64,000 nucleotides of DNA, from positions 29,787,558-29,851,557 of the forward strand of contig CM064485.1 in assembly GCA_032716605.1 (NCBI GenBank). Reading direction: 5' to 3'. The position numbers and the translations under genes are program-made. The stretch's first letter is position 1; every line of letters starts with the position of its first letter. The DNA is from Paralithodes platypus. Its lineage: Eukaryota > Arthropoda > Malacostraca > Decapoda > Lithodidae. Shown piece by piece: positions 9,817-22,006 of the stretch. The notes beneath the pieces were generated by a model, which saw nothing but the letters and a program-made list of their open reading frames with translations, searched no databases and had not been told where the DNA came from.

Positions 9817-10409
9817 GTTTTTTTATGAACCCCCTTCTCCCTCATGTTTATCCCCATTACTTTTGAGATTTTAAAGATGTTCACCCCCGATAGTTTGGCC
9901 ATTGATCAACTTTTCGCATCATATTCTTGTCAGATTTAAGACCTTTTGTACCATTTAGGCGTCGATTTCTTCCTGGCGATTTCACTCGCCTGCAATTTAT
10001 AAACATACCAAAAGACCCTCATCGAGATAAATTCGTACATTATTTGGTAAAAAAATGTCCAAGCCAAAGACCGGGTTCCCCTAAATTGCAGGCTCGATAT
10101 CGCTGTCCAGGAAAAAAAAATCAACACCAAAATGGAAAGAAAGGCCTTAAAATTGACAAGGAAATGAAGACGAAAGGTCTTAAAATCGCCAAACTAATGG
10201 GGTCAGCGTCCTATAATCTAAAACAAATGGGGCTAGATATGAGGGAGAAGGGGGTAACACAAATATAATAAACTGTACACATTTATCTTGAAGGAGGGTC
10301 TTGGGTGGGTGTTTTTTAAAGTTTGAGGGAGGTCTAGCGAGGAAACTAAACAAAAAATAATGTAAAACGAGATATAAATGAGCAAATAAATACGCCCATC
10401 CCCCCTTAT
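9817..10409. mobile_element. MITE-A, long composite copy
   Basis: A TTAA-flanked left end (TTAAGGTAGTGTTTTTT at 9817) and a right end CCCATCCCCCCTTA. Both the CCCCCTTCTCCCTCATG arm and its reverse complement (ATGAGGGAGAAGGGGG at about 10238) are present, with degenerate central hairpins near 10050-10085. At 593 bp it is longer than the usual 360-380 bp. It is probably two overlapping copies or a full foldback form. Confidence 0.65.
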
Positions 10410-10524
10410 AGCATCAACAAACAAGCTAGCTCTACTATGGACCATTTTTACCCCCGCCCGTGAAAAGGTCTGGCCCGTGATTACAAGCTAGGGTAAAAAT
10501 GGGCGGGTATGGAGAGGGGGCGGT

Positions 10525-10750
10525 GCGTGACTCGGATTAATTGGTAGAGCAGGGGGGGGGGGGGGGGGGTAGTGTGTGGGGGAGGGTGTTAGTGTGTGTG
10601 TGTGGGGGAGACGGGTAGTCTGTGTGTGGGGGGGGGAGAGGAGTAGTGTGTGTGTGGGGGAGGTGGGGGAGGCTTATGGGTGGACCTGGTTCGATGCCTG
10701 GGGAGAGGTTTGTATACACTAGGGTTTTATTTTGTTCTTGAGTTGTGTTT
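10525..10750 (+). repeat. G-rich minisatellite inside a possible tRNA-derived SINE
   Basis: A TTGGTAGAGCAGG string (A-box-like) near 10538 and GGTTCGATGCC (B-box-like) near 10689 bracket a 130-bp G-rich region built from poly-G and GTGTGTGGGGGAG-like units. The minisatellite may have expanded inside a SINE head. The tRNA assignment is weak; the G-rich repeat is certain. Confidence 0.45.
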
Positions 10751-11090
10751 TTATATATCAAATAGGATTAAGGGGAAACGGATAAATGGGTTTCGATGCC
10801 AGACATGATTATACTCAGTAGCTTGTAGTCAATTATTAGGATGAAGTGGGAGTATGCTCTAGTGAAAACAGGTCAGTTGTTCTTAAAGTAACTGTAACTT
10901 TGATAGTAAAGTAATATACTATAGATGATGATGCCTTGGGGAATATTTATGTGTAAAATACTATTGTAGGAGTACATGCTGGTAAATAAATAACAACCCT
11001 TAACCCTATTAATTGAGAGGTCTGTTTAATATGACGTACACGGATTATATACAGACACACAAACATACACACACGCATTAGATAGATAGA
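10751..11090. other. Unassigned sequence
   Basis: AT-rich, with no coding frame and no known repeat seen. It ends in a short (ATAG)n run at 11080-11094. Confidence 0.4.
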
Positions 11091-11128
11091 TAGATATATA
11101 TATATACCGGGTATATATATATATATAT
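11091..11128. repeat. (TA)n-ACCGGGT-(TA)n palindrome, left of the solo LTR
   Basis: A TA run interrupted by ACCGGGT, making a near-perfect palindrome. A near-identical structure sits at 12989-13056 on the other side of the LTR, and a related one follows the Gypsy-1 3' LTR at 62069. Confidence 0.85.
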
Positions 11129-12988
11129 TGTGACGCATGTCCAGTGTGAGCATGCTGTACAGAACGCCTAGTCATGCCCCACTCTCGCTAGGATCGTCAG
11201 GGCAGGAACTTTGGCTGTAGTCTATGTAGAGTTTCCTAACTTAGTTCATGTGAGCCGTTGTACTATAAGTAATATGAATATGTATTTTGTTTTCATCTGA
11301 GTCAACGAGTTCTATTTTATATCATTAGTTATAAGTATTGTGTGTAAAACTTATTTGTAATGATGGGAGAAGCGGCAGCCACAGTTGGGGGTCAGTGGGT
11401 GCGCCATGCGGGAGGTGGGCCTAACTCACTAGCACTCCCCCCCCCCTCCCCCCTCCCCTCAGTGCTAGGAAAGCCTTTGTCTATCCCAGAGGAGAGAGAG
11501 AAATTACGTAATGATTGTCAGTGGGCGGTCCTTAGTAGTTCACGTTGGGCTCACTAGAGGGCCGAGTATAAAAAAGGGAAGTCTAGCCATTTTTTGATCA
11601 GAACTCATTAGGCAGAGCGACTTCTCATTTCCCTTGCTAACTATATATATTCTTCTGACTGATGTGAACTTTCTCTACTACCTTACATTCTTATCTCCTC
11701 TTTTCCCTACCCTTTTTAACTTCCATGGTCCCGTTGGTGCAGAGCTAGTCAGCCAACGTATTATCGCTTGAGTTCTCATGAGATACATGCCTATTAGATA
11801 GCCTATTTTGGAAGGGTTAACTTAGAATAGGATTGATTTATGTTTGTTGCACTTGTCTATGCATTTCCCTGTGTGTTATTATTATTATTCCTGGTTTCTG
11901 CTAGTCTAGGTAATGCTAGACTGGGGTAAGGCTTTTCTGTGTTACGAGTTGTTGTTTGATGCAGTGGTTAAGCGATAAACCTGCATACTCGTTTCGGTTC
12001 AGTGAAGCCTAGGTTGTCTTCGCGGCTGACTGTGTTGAGTTAATAATTTACAGTGCGTGAGGGCAAGAGCCTAACCACCCTGTATTTTATTAACAGATTG
12101 TTTTTTACTTTGTCAAGGAGCCGGGAGAAAACCAGATACAAGGGATCTGGATTTCTCAAAGTGCACTTGTTAGTGTTAACGTAATACTTTAAACAGTTGT
12201 GAGGACTTCGCTAGGCTACGAGCCGTTTTTGCTCAGTCACTGCTACCTTTTGCCCACAGTACCCCAGCTAGACTTTACTCGATTAGTAGATACAGAATAG
12301 TATTGAAGCTTTCCTTATGTATGATATTGTTTATGCACTATTGATTTCATGTGTTGCAAGCTTGGCTACTTTAGTGATTAGTGGCCCACGAGCACAATCC
12401 GAGTAGGCTATTGCCGTTGCATTTGCGGAGTACTTCTTTTTAATGTTTGCCATTTACTATTGCATATTCTTTTAATTATTCTTATGCCAATTTAAACCTG
12501 TAATAGTATTTAATTGCCAGTGTTTTTCTTATTGAATTACTGTTCAAAATCCGATACGTACTTCTTACGAGCATCCGAGAAGCATCTAACTTTTTCAGAA
12601 GATTCCTTGCTCGATGCTTAAGGACTATTAATTAACGTAACGTAATAGTGCCGATCCGAAGTAGAGGGTGGAGGACTTCTTAAGTTCTTAGTCAAGGGTG
12701 GATTACTTCGGCTTCGGCCAACACTATTCTTTGGTGTTGTTGTTTCTTACTTCTTTGTTTGATTGTTGACCAGACTAGAGAATTCCTGTCTCTTTATTAG
12801 TCTGTTGTTGAACACTAGTACCGAGTTCTTGTATACCCCGTTATAGCAGATTGAACTCTGGAGGGTATTGGTGTTTTTTGTTCGGCTGGCAGTACTCAGG
12901 GGTTGGGATCGTGTGTTTCCGTTGTGGCAGCGAGCCGTATTAGAGTCCTGATTGAGAGCCCTTGTGTACCCGGGTGCCAGGTCGTACA
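11129..12988 (+). mobile_element. Probable solo LTR (Gypsy-type)
   Basis: A 1,860-bp block begins TGTGACG and ends CGTACA (TGT...ACA, as in Gypsy LTRs) between TA-rich flanks. A TATA box (TATAAAAAA, 11567) is followed 31-33 bp later by a TCAGA initiator-like string (11598), as in arthropod LTR promoters. No protein domains are present inside, which fits a solo LTR left by recombination. TATAT on both sides could be the target duplication but is uninformative in TA repeats. The block could instead be unrelated unique DNA; no second copy is in this window. Confidence 0.45.
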
Positions 12989-13005
12989 TATATATATATA
13001 TACCG

Positions 13006-13048
<43 letters not shown>

Positions 13049-13056
13049 TATATATA
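12989..13056. repeat. (TA)n-ACCGGGT-(TA)n palindrome, right of the solo LTR
   Basis: TA run with a central ACCGGGT at about 13003-13009, then more TA units. Mirrors the palindrome at 11091-11128. Confidence 0.85.
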
Positions 13057-13289
13057 GGCACCAATCGATCAGGGCTAGACCCAGTTGAGGTTATAGGCAT
13101 GTGATAAAGAGTCGCTGGAACTCCTGTTTCACTTGCTTGGCCTCTCTTACTGATTTTCTTTGTGCCTCATTTACACAGAGAGCAATCCAGCTAGCTCTCT
13201 CAAACACCTCCTCCTCCTATCCACTTCACTACACTAAACATGCACACCACACTTCATTCCTCCACACCAAAATTTAAAAAAAAACCTAA

Positions 13290-14276
13290 ATGATGAATTC
13301 CAGCCCAGCCTCGGAGTCCCCAGGGTGGGGGGGGGGCCATAAATGCCCCCACACCCAACCGACCATCCCCTGACGACCCCACACAATTACCTGGACCTCG
13401 GCCTGTTACTCTTTCTATTAATTTCTTCAACATTCGTGGACTTTCCTCTAACTTTCACTCTGTTGAGCACCATCTCTCCTCCTACAAACCTGATCTTCTC
13501 TTCCTCACCGAAACTCAGGTGTCTGTAGCAACATCCAGCAGCCCCTTCTCTGTATCCTCCTACTTTCTCTATCCTAGTTTCAAAGCCAAAGGCGGATGTT
13601 GTGCATATGTGCACAACAAACTCACTTGCTCTCGTGTTCCTGATTTCGACTCCTCTGAATTCTCAACTTTATGGCTCAAACTTTCCTGTCATTCTCTTAC
13701 TAAATATTTCTGTGCTGTCTATCTTTCCCCTAACTCTACCAACTTTCCTAAATTCTTTGACTATCTAAACTCTACAGTGGAACACATTCTATCCATTTCT
13801 CCTTTCTCAGAAATCTCCATCTTAGGAGATTTCAACGTTCACCACCGCCAATGGCTCTCCTCTCACACTACTGATCCACCTGGTGAACAAGCCTACGTCT
13901 TCTCTATCATAAATGACCTAGAGCAGTTAGTTCAGCAACCCACCCGTATCCCGGATCGCATCGGAGATCGGCCCAACATTCTTGACTTGTTTCTAACTTC
14001 TAACCCTTCTTCTTATACTGTCGATCTTTTCTCTCCTCTGGGCTCCTCCGACCATAAACTTATCTCTGTCACCTGTCCTATCTCTCCAGTACGGCCACCC
14101 GATCCTCCTAGCCGGCGGCGCTTGTGGCACTTTGGCGCTGCCGACTGGGAGGCTCTCCGGCAGTACTTCTTTGATTTCCCATGGAATTATTTCTGCTTCC
14201 GTGGCCGAGGACCCTCGGAGAGTGCTGAACGCATTACCGAGGTAATCCTATCGGGCATTCTCTTTCTCTCAGACTA
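13290..14276 (+). pseudogene. LINE APE-type endonuclease domain
   Basis: The start ATGATGAATTCC near 13290 is followed in one frame, then another, by apurinic-type endonuclease motifs: [37 protein letters not shown], then [14 protein letters not shown] and [11 protein letters not shown] near the end. These correspond to the catalytic Glu, Asp/Asn and His-containing motifs of Jockey-type nickases, which cut target DNA to prime reverse transcription. The frame is broken near the start and again near 14260, where the linker to RT continues in another frame. Confidence 0.82.
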
Positions 14277-14451
14277 ATGCTAAAAAATCATGGTTTACTC
14301 ACGCCTGTTCTACTGCTGTCCGCAATAAGGAGGAAGCATTCAAACGGTACCGACGCCTTAAAACTCAAGACTCTCATTCTTCTTATGTTTCTGCCCGGAA
14401 TCAAGCCAAATCTGTTCTTCGACTTGCCAAACACTCTTTCATCAATAATAA

Positions 14452-16241
14452 ATGCACTGTAAACTATCCAACTCTAGCTCTTCCCAAGCTTTCTGGCATC
14501 TAGCCAAAAACCTCTCCAACAATTTCTCTTCCTCGTCTTTCCCTCCCCTTTCCCACTCTGATGGCACTACCATCACTTCTTCCTCTGACAAAGCTAAATT
14601 CTTCACTCAAACTTTTGCTAGAAAACTCCACCTTGGATGATTCCGGTGCTATTCCTCCCTCTCTGCCCTCCTCTCTCTTACTTATGCCTAATATCCTAAT
14701 CTCTTCTAAAGATGTACTTTCTACCCTCTCTGGGCTTAACACTAATAAGGCGTACGGTCCGGACGGTGTTCCTCCTGTTGTTCTCAAAAACTGTGCTTCC
14801 GTGCTGACTCCCTGCCTAGGCAAACTCTTTCGTCTCTGTCTATCCTCTAACATCTTCCCTTCATGCTGGAAGTTTGCTCACATTCAACCTGTCCCAAAGA
14901 AGGGTGACCGCTCTCAACCCTCCAACTATCGTCCAATTGCTCTCATCTCTTGTCTTTCTAAAGTTTTTGAAACTATTCTTGCTTCCAAATTTCTTAAGCA
15001 TTTCTCTTCTCATAATCTGCTCTCAGATCGCCAGTATGGCTTCCTTAAGGGTCGCTCTACTGGTGATCTTCTTTCATATCTTACTAACTTTTGGTCATCC
15101 TCCTTTCGGGACTTCGGTGAGACTTTTTCTATTGCACTAGACATATCGAAAGCCTTCGATAGAGTCTGGCATAAATCTTTAATTTCTAAACTACCCTCCT
15201 TCGGTTTCTATCCCTCCATCTGTGCCTTTGTCTCTAATTTCCTTTCCGGCCGTTCCATAGCCGCGGTTGTGGACGGCCATTGTTCACTTCCTCACCCTAT
15301 AAACTCCGGTGTTCCTCAGGGCTCTGTCCTATCTCCTATTCTCTTTCTAATATTTATAAATTATCTCCTTAACTGTACCTTAATTCCCATCCATTCATAC
15401 GCAGACGACTCAACCTTACACTACTCGATTAGTTTTTCAGAACGCCCCAGCCAGCAATTCCTCAACGACAAACGTAATGAAGCCATAGAACTCTTAAATT
15501 CTGATCTAAATACTATTTCCAATTGGGGCAGAGAAAACCTTGTTAACTTTAATGCCTCCAAAACCCAATTTCTCCATCTATCTACCCGGCAGGATCTCCC
15601 AGCGGACTATCCCTTATTCTTCAACAATACAAAAATCAACCCTTCATCTTCTCTCAATATTATTGGTGTCTCTTTTTCTTCTGTTCTCATTTGGAAGGAC
15701 CATATTACCAGTCTTGCTAAGGCAGCGTCCCAGAAGCTGGGTGTGCTCAACCGCCTTAGGGGGTTCTTTTCCCCTGCACAGCTTCTTGCTCTGTACAGGG
15801 GCATAGTGCACCCTTGTATTGAGTATTGTTCACATGTGTGGGGAGGTTCCTCTCACACCGCTCTCCTAGACAAAGTTGAAAGGAAGGCCTTTCGTATCAT
15901 TAACTCCCGTCCACTCACCAACTCTCTGCAATCTCTCTCTCTCCGCCGCAATGTTGCATCTCTCTCGCTATTCTATCGCTACTATAATATCAGTGTTCCT
16001 CAGAGCTATCCCAGTGCATACCACCTCCTTTACGTAGGGCACGTGGTACCCGTCTTGCAACTCAATCCCACCCCTACTCTGTGCAACTCTCCAACCCAAG
16101 AGTGAAACGTTACTCTCAAACTTTCTTCTACTCAATAGCTGAGCTCTGGAACTCTCTCCCAGAATCAGTCTTTCCCTCTTCCTATGACTTAAATTGCTTC
16201 AAACTCTGTGTGTCCAGGCATTTTGGCTCGAACGTCCCTTG
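14452..16241 (+). pseudogene. LINE reverse transcriptase
   Basis: After a linker read in two frames, the frame opening near 14561 covers all RT motifs: NTNKAYGPDGVPP, KKGDRSQPSNYRPIALIS, RQYGFLKGRSTGDLL, ALDISKAFDRVWHK, SGVPQGSVLSPILFL and SYADDSTLHY with both catalytic Asp residues intact. The thumb and C-terminal tail (GRGIVHPCIEY-like HPCIEYCSHVWGG) follow. The last part shifts frame near 15990, and the remaining tail (WNSLPESVFPSSYDLN) ends about 16241. Frames shift near 14630 and 15990, so no full ORF exists. Confidence 0.87.
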
Positions 16242-16329
16242 ATTTTGGCCCTGTCACTCTTTCAACTATGGGGGAGGCACTCGCTATAGACAGTAATGCC
16301 TTTTGCCTCCCTCAATCACATAGAAAAAA

Positions 16330-16364
16330 AAAAAAAATATCTATCTATCTATCTATATCTATCG

Positions 16365-16455
<91 letters not shown>

Positions 16456-16465
16456 TAAAGCCAGG
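16330..16465. repeat. A-run, (TATC)n and (TA)n microsatellite
   Basis: A poly-A-like run, then TATC tetranucleotides (16340-16420), then TA dinucleotides. It serves as the 3' tail of the Jockey LINE on the left and the truncation point of the minus-strand PLE on the right. Confidence 0.95.
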
Positions 16466-16810
16466 TAATACATTTTCTTTAATACATACGAGGTTGAAAG
16501 AAATGGCAATTTCTGCGTTGGAAATTTTATTATTCAAAGTTTCCAGGTCTCTGATGAGTTTTCGCTGGGTGGCAGGAAGTAGATGAAGGAGATGAGCAAA
16601 ATTCATGGTGGTACAGGGTTACATTAAAGTACATGAAGATACAGGATATACGACGCGTTTCACTGGACAACCAGCATTATCAAGTAAGGAAGGAATGATA
16701 AAGAAATCAGAAAATCAGAATAATAGTGTAGAAAAATTAGAGTTGTCAGTGGACAGTGAAGAATAAGGTCGAAAAAAAGAAACTAGTAGGAGTGTAACAG
16801 ATAGTGGGCT
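16465..16810 (-). mobile_element. PLE 5' end, second copy
   Basis: Reverse complement of the plus-strand PLE 5' end at 1605-1810, with the same ATG (16606) and first 44 or so codons. The ORF is truncated by the (TA)n tract. The copy extends further upstream of the hammerhead motif (about 16690-16810) than the first copy allows. The right boundary is uncertain. Confidence 0.72.
16648..16687 (-). ncRNA. Hammerhead-ribozyme-like motif of a PLE, second copy
   Basis: The same arrangement as at 1604-1643: GAAACGCGTC, a CTGG/CCAG stem II with TTGT loop, and TTGATAA in place of CTGATGA. Both copies share the T/A pair at core positions 3 and 8, so the variant is inherited by the family and is not random decay in one copy. 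Confidence 0.6.
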
Positions 16811-16989
16811 ATCCACTTTGCTAATTTTTTAGTATATTATATTTATTCAAATTGTTTTCGCAACCTCCTTCGAGCAACAACACGCCACTAGCTTTAATTA
16901 CCTTTTAATTATGATTCAGGCAAGGACTACACATTCACTTTGCTATTCTAGGTTCCTTCCGGTTATGCTGATTCACCTGTCTGGGGTCC

Positions 16990-17640
16990 ACCGTAGTGGG
17001 CCCCAGGCAAGAGTATCAGCAATCCCGATCAGCGGCACTGTATTTCACATATGAACAATGGTTATGCAGGTTGTTTTGTCACTCCACCCATCATGTCACC
17101 CCCATCACTCATCAACCCAAGGTGGTTCCTCCCAGCAAGCTTATTGCCATCACAGCAACACACCTGATGGAAGAATAGTTGACAAAAGTCTGGGCCCCTA
17201 GCAGTGCACCAGCTGGGGAGCAACGCCACAGGCTTTGTCGGATTGTGGTACTGTGTGATTGTCGTAAAGAGGCACTGAGGGATTCACCCCAAGGTCGGTG
17301 CTACCTTGGGGGTTTCGATACTGGCTCTCTGTTGGTAATGTCATGGGAATACAGGCGGAGATACTGGGTGCTCGACCATACTCCTTACCTGCAGAGCCCC
17401 TGGGTGAGTCATAAGTCGGTGTTGCTATATCCAATGGGTTATGCAATCAGTCCATCTTGTAAGTAAGTTAGGTGCATCGCCATCTGTGCTTTCCTCCCGA
17501 CCACACTGCAGGTTCCATCTCTGGTTATACCCAGTGCCTCTAAGTCACACAACAGGCATAGCCCAGAGATAGTCCAATCCAGTAATGGTCGGAAATTCAG
17601 CTGGGTCTGATGTTGTGGGCCCCAGATGGGATCTCTATCA
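16990..17640 (-). mobile_element. Likely 3' untranslated region of the I/Jockey-like LINE
   Basis: GC-richer than the surroundings and directly downstream, on the minus strand, of the LINE C-terminal coding remnant. No protein or RNA signature of its own. Assigned by position only, and the far end is a guess. Confidence 0.45.
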
Positions 17641-17641
17641 A

Positions 17642-20414
17642 TCAAGTAAAAAGGGGTTCTGGTATGGCCACTTCTAGATTTGATCTCGTTGAGGGAAACC
17701 AGGAGTGTTGTCTCCTTATCGGTTCGTTAAGGAATTCAAGATTTACATCAAGTAATGTTCTGACCTTATTCCACAGCTTAGATGCTCTCTCATGTAGCTT
17801 GATGTTTATGGCCTTTACTGAGGACTCTCTGTGTATTTCTTCTGTATTCATTGCAAAGGGGTATTTGGAATCATTGTTTGCCCATCTAAGTGCTGTATTT
17901 TGGATCCTTTGTATTTTTTGCATTTGTGTCCTACTTAGAATATTAAGGGGTATAGTGGGGAATTCTATTGTTGGTAAGACAAATGTTTTAACTAAGTGAA
18001 CTTTTTGATATTGATTGGTAGGTTATTGAAGACATTTAGTTCTTGTAGAGCCCAAGTTGCCTTTGATAGTAAGTGAGTTCACATGATGACAGTAGCCGCT
18101 ACCGGTGATATTTAATCCCAATATTTTTCCTCTTGTTTTATATTCCATTAAATCCCCATTTACAATGATGTCTTGATTCTTTTTGGTTGCCAGTGGGATT
18201 ATTGTGAATTTTGTTTGGTTTGTCTTAATTTTCCATTTTCTTTCGAAATGGTTTGTTTTTTTCAATTTCTTGTCCCACAAGTGTGGCCATTAATATCCTT
18301 GATTTCCCCCGTAAGTTATTATTTGAGTGATATCATCTGCGTAACTAATATTGTGGCAGTAGGCGGCTGGCTGTGGCATGTCACTAGTATTTATCAAATA
18401 AAGTTTTGGAGATAGTATGGCCCCTTGAGGTACACCGCTTTTAACTTCAATTATGGGTCCTGTATAGTTCTTGATTCTGATTTTGACAGTTCTATCAGTT
18501 AGATAATCGCAAAGCACTCTCTCCAATACGTCGGGAAGTCCCAAGTGTAGAATCTTATATGTTAACCCATTGTGCCAAACCTTATCGAATGCCTTGGATA
18601 CATCTCTAAGGACTAGGCAGCATTGTTTTTTGTGGGACTTTGCTTGAGCGATTATTGATTATTTCGCATGTTACGGCCAGTGCAGTGTTAGTTCCCCTTC
18701 CGTCCCTAAAGCCGTGAAAATTGTTGGGTAAGATATTGTTGACTTCTAGGTGATGATTCAGTCTTTTGTTAATGGCTCTCTCTAGCAGCTTTCCGGGAAC
18801 TTCGAGTAGGGTGATAGGTCTGTAGTTTTCAGGATTCAGAGGGGACTTATTACCTTTGGGGATAAGTGTTAGTATTCCAGATTTGAACCTATCTGGGAAA
18901 TATCCCATGGATAATGTGAGGTTAAATATGTCAATAAGGTATATTAATGCTGATTCTGGGAGGTTGGTGAGGGTATCCTTGTTAATTCCACTCTCACCAG
19001 GGGCGGTACCTTTCATGTTTTTGATGAATTCTTTTATCTCGTTTAAGGTGACTCTTCTTGTGACTGGGTTGTCTCCCGAGAGTCTTCTCATGTCGGGGTG
19101 AAGAAATGGAAGCGTCCTGTGCATGTTTGGTTCTAAGAATCGTCTGACTAGTTCTTCATTTTCCTCATCGAATTCCTCATTCTCCTCCTCACTGATCCTA
19201 AAGTTCCTCTCCCATATTCTCCTGAACACTGCTTCCTTGGATTTGTTATCATAAATTTTTGTATTATTGTTGTTATCAACGATGTAAGAGGGTAGCTCAT
19301 TAGCTGTCCCTTTCATCTGTTTGATGTTATTCCAGAATTTGTTTGGGTCGTGATGGTTATCTATTAAGAATTGTGCTCTTTTACGAAGAAGGGTGTTGTT
19401 GTTAATTCTACATTGCTCTATTATCTGTTGTTGGATTCTTCTGTAGATCCTATATGATGCTAGGTTCCATCCATGTCTTTCGCTGTAGTTATACAATGCT
19501 TTAAATCTAATTTGTAATATATGTATCTCTCTTGTGATTAGGGTTTTCTTAACTATTCTGTTTTTAGACTTAGGAATTGAATCGTTGAGTCCTTTCTCTA
19601 CTACTTTATACCAATTGTCAAGCTTTGCATCTACCATTTCGGCACCCTCAAATTCATCATAATTTTCATCTTGTGATAGGTTGTTGTGGACGGTTTCTGT
19701 AAATTTCTCCCAGTTCGCCTGTCTGTAAATGAATCTAGAAGGAGTAGGTTCACTTATGGCATGTGCAGTTATAGTGATTATTATTGGTAGATGGTCCGAG
19801 GATGTGATGGGGCCTGGTTCAATTTTAATGTTATGAAAGGTCTTATTGTTGCTAATAATTATGTCGGGTGTTGTGCTAGATCTGTAAGTTAGATATGTTG
19901 GGAAGTTAGGACCGAAATGAACTAAATTATTTAATTGGTTGAATCTCTGAAGGCCTCTGCCTACCTGATGATCAGTGTTATGCCCTAAGAATCTATGTTT
20001 GGCATTTAAATCGCCCATTTTGTATAGAGGTTCGTAATTATTCAAAAGTTTATGAAAGTCGGGAAATGGCAAATATGGTCTTCTAGGAGGTAGGTATGTA
20101 GTTGCAATATTGATTGGTCCTAGGAGTTGTTTGTATTTTGATGTGGATGATATCTGTCCAGTAATCCATCAATCTGTCTGTGTTGGATATTGTTTCTGAC
20201 GAGAATCGCACATGCCATCATTAACCTCTTCGGACGTATTGATCTTGTATGTATTGAATCCGTGCATCTTGATTGAGTTTCCTTCCCTGATTCCGTGACT
20301 GTTTAAAATAATTACGTCTGGGTTTAAATTTTTATAAATAGTAGTTAATTCTTCGTTTCGTGTGGCCCAGTGAAGTACGTTATGTTGTATGATCTTCAAA
20401 GTTTGAGAGACCAT
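17642..20414 (-). pseudogene. LINE ORF2: endonuclease and reverse transcriptase
   Basis: Starts at the ATG at 20414 (LKIIQHNVLHWATRNEEL, DVIILNSHGIRE). It continues after a break with KMGDLNAKHRFLGH and SSDHLPIIITI, the endonuclease Asn/His motifs. The long frame 20072-18606 then carries NPENYRPITLLEVPGK and FHGFRDGRGTNTAL of the RT. Next come VKSGVPQGAILSPKLYL and NISYADDITQII in the frame 18544-18290, with intact YADD. The tail, with IQRIQNTALRWA, is at 17923-17642. At least four frame breaks. Confidence 0.83.
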
Positions 20415-22006
20415 TGTGTTATGGGTCCTGTCCTCCTTCTCAATTCTCTGGGCGGAGGAGGTCTCTCATTTATGAGGCCATTTCTTATTTTTCCAAAATC
20501 ATAATCATTAACCTTCCTCCAGCATTTCTTTAGTGTAATACGTCCATCATTGAGTTTAGCATAGATGTCATCAGGTGTGAGAGTACGATCAGTATAGGTC
20601 CACTTATATACTCCACTGCTAACTCCCTCCAATAGCTCTTGCAAGGTAATTTTCCCGAGCGGCCAGCCTTTTGAGGTCTTTTGTGAGGAAAATTATTCCC
20701 AGCTTCTCTGCTGTGTACTTTTCTCGCCTCGCGTCACCTCCCATCAGAACCTCTCCTTCCTCCTCAATGGTGAGTGAATATTCATCCATCAGTCCATCTA
20801 TGTCTGCCTCTAGAGACGTGATAGTTGAGATAGGTGATTGTTGTCGTTGTGGTTGAGCATGTTGTTGTTCAGATTGGGCCTGTGGTTGCTGCTGCGGTTG
20901 TTGCTGAGGCTGCTGCTGTTCTGTCTGAATTTGTATTGGTTGTTGTTCGGGTTGAGGCTGCAGGTATGCGGACGTCACTGGCGGCATAGATCTGAAGGCT
21001 CCCAGTTCGAAATTGTGTCAGAGGGTGGATTGGCTGGGGCTTTCATTGTTGGTAGATTATTAGCACTTATTATGTTGTTTAGCTCTTTCTCGTAACTCCA
21101 ATGTTCGTAAGGTGAGGCATGAATCATGCACTGTAGAATCAAGGTGGGTGTGTCTTTTCCCACAGCGAGACTCAGTTGCGGGAGTCATCTGGGGGTTGAT
21201 GTTAGAGTTCCCTTGGGTGGCCCTACTATATGTCATACCCGTCGCATTGCTAACGGGCCTGACTATATTTGCCGATGTTATTGCAGAAGTAGATTTGCGT
21301 TTCTCCTTTGTAAACTGTCTTCCTCATCTTGCATTTCATCTCCATACGTCCCATGGTTCTCTTTACAGTTGATGCATTTTTTATTGCTATTTTTACAGTC
21401 CCGCCAGGTGGTGTCCTTCTTCAGAGAAACATGGAGCATATCTTGAATGTCTTTGGTTGGGGGCATTGGTTTGTGTTATGATGTTCAATTTTGTAGCATC
21501 TCAAACACGTTTTTATCGGGATGAAAGTTTCCTGCTGAATCTGGGCCGGGTTGACCTTTAGGTTGTACATAAGCAAACCCTGAGTTAGTGGCTTTAGTTG
21601 CGGTCTTGGCATTGTGGAAGGTAATTTTAATGATGTTGGAATGCAGGAACTTATAAACCTCTGAAATTTCATTCACAGTCCAGGCATTAGACTTCTCCAT
21701 CTCCACTTTGATATTATCTGCATCATTGCAGTAGATAATGTCATCAACCCTGAACAGCAGTATGCTTCGCCTACATTTCAATTCTGGTGGTAAGATGGGC
21801 GTGAATCCATGTTCTGTAAGTTGTTGACAAGAACCAGGTAAAAATATTTTGTCAGCCTCGAGATCCGCAGTGGTGAGAACAACATATCCATCGTTAGTAT
21901 CAATGATTTTGTTGGCATAGACATCATTACTGCTGAGTATCTCCAGCAGTTTCACCTTCGTTTTCTTATCTCAGGGAGTGCCATGTTTTATTTTCACTCT
22001 ACCCAT
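20396..22006 (-). pseudogene. LINE ORF1, gag-like with zinc knuckles
   Basis: Begins at the ATG at 22006, with a stop or shift soon after (near 21970). The frame 21955-21485 has an RRM-like N-terminal segment (VVLTTADLEADKIF onward). The next frame shows CLRCYKIEHHNTNQC, a CCHC knuckle, at about 21500-21540. A second Cys/His cluster (CINCKENHGTYGDEM) lies near 21350. A Gln-rich stretch at 20860-20990 precedes the C-terminal end at 20396. ORF1 proteins of this kind bind the element RNA. Broken into at least five frames. Confidence 0.75.

Larger units (their letters stand above)
13088..16420 (+). mobile_element. Jockey-superfamily LINE, near full length
   Basis: A C/T-rich leader (about 13088-13290) is followed by an endonuclease domain, an RT domain and a 3' untranslated end. 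That end closes with CACATAG, an A-rich run and (TATC)n. Several frame changes show that it is inactive. A second copy of the same family lies at 29968-31238, with an inverted 3' fragment inside it. No separate ORF1 was found upstream. The 5' limit is uncertain. Confidence 0.82.
17641..22006 (-). mobile_element. I/Jockey-type LINE with two ORFs, minus strand
   Basis: Coding remnants in order on the minus strand: ORF1 with zinc knuckles (22006 to 20396), endonuclease (20414 to about 19700), RT (about 19050 to 18290) and C-terminal tail (18280 to 17642). The two ORFs overlap by about 19 bases around 20396-20414, as in many I/Jockey elements. Several frameshifts and stops make it inactive. No RNase H domain was recognised after the RT. 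The family differs from the Jockey LINE at 13.1-16.4 kb. Confidence 0.82.

Noticed and set aside
16990..17640. Host exon in the GC-richer block
   Set aside because: Frames are short and unsupported, and the position fits the 3' untranslated region of the minus-strand LINE.
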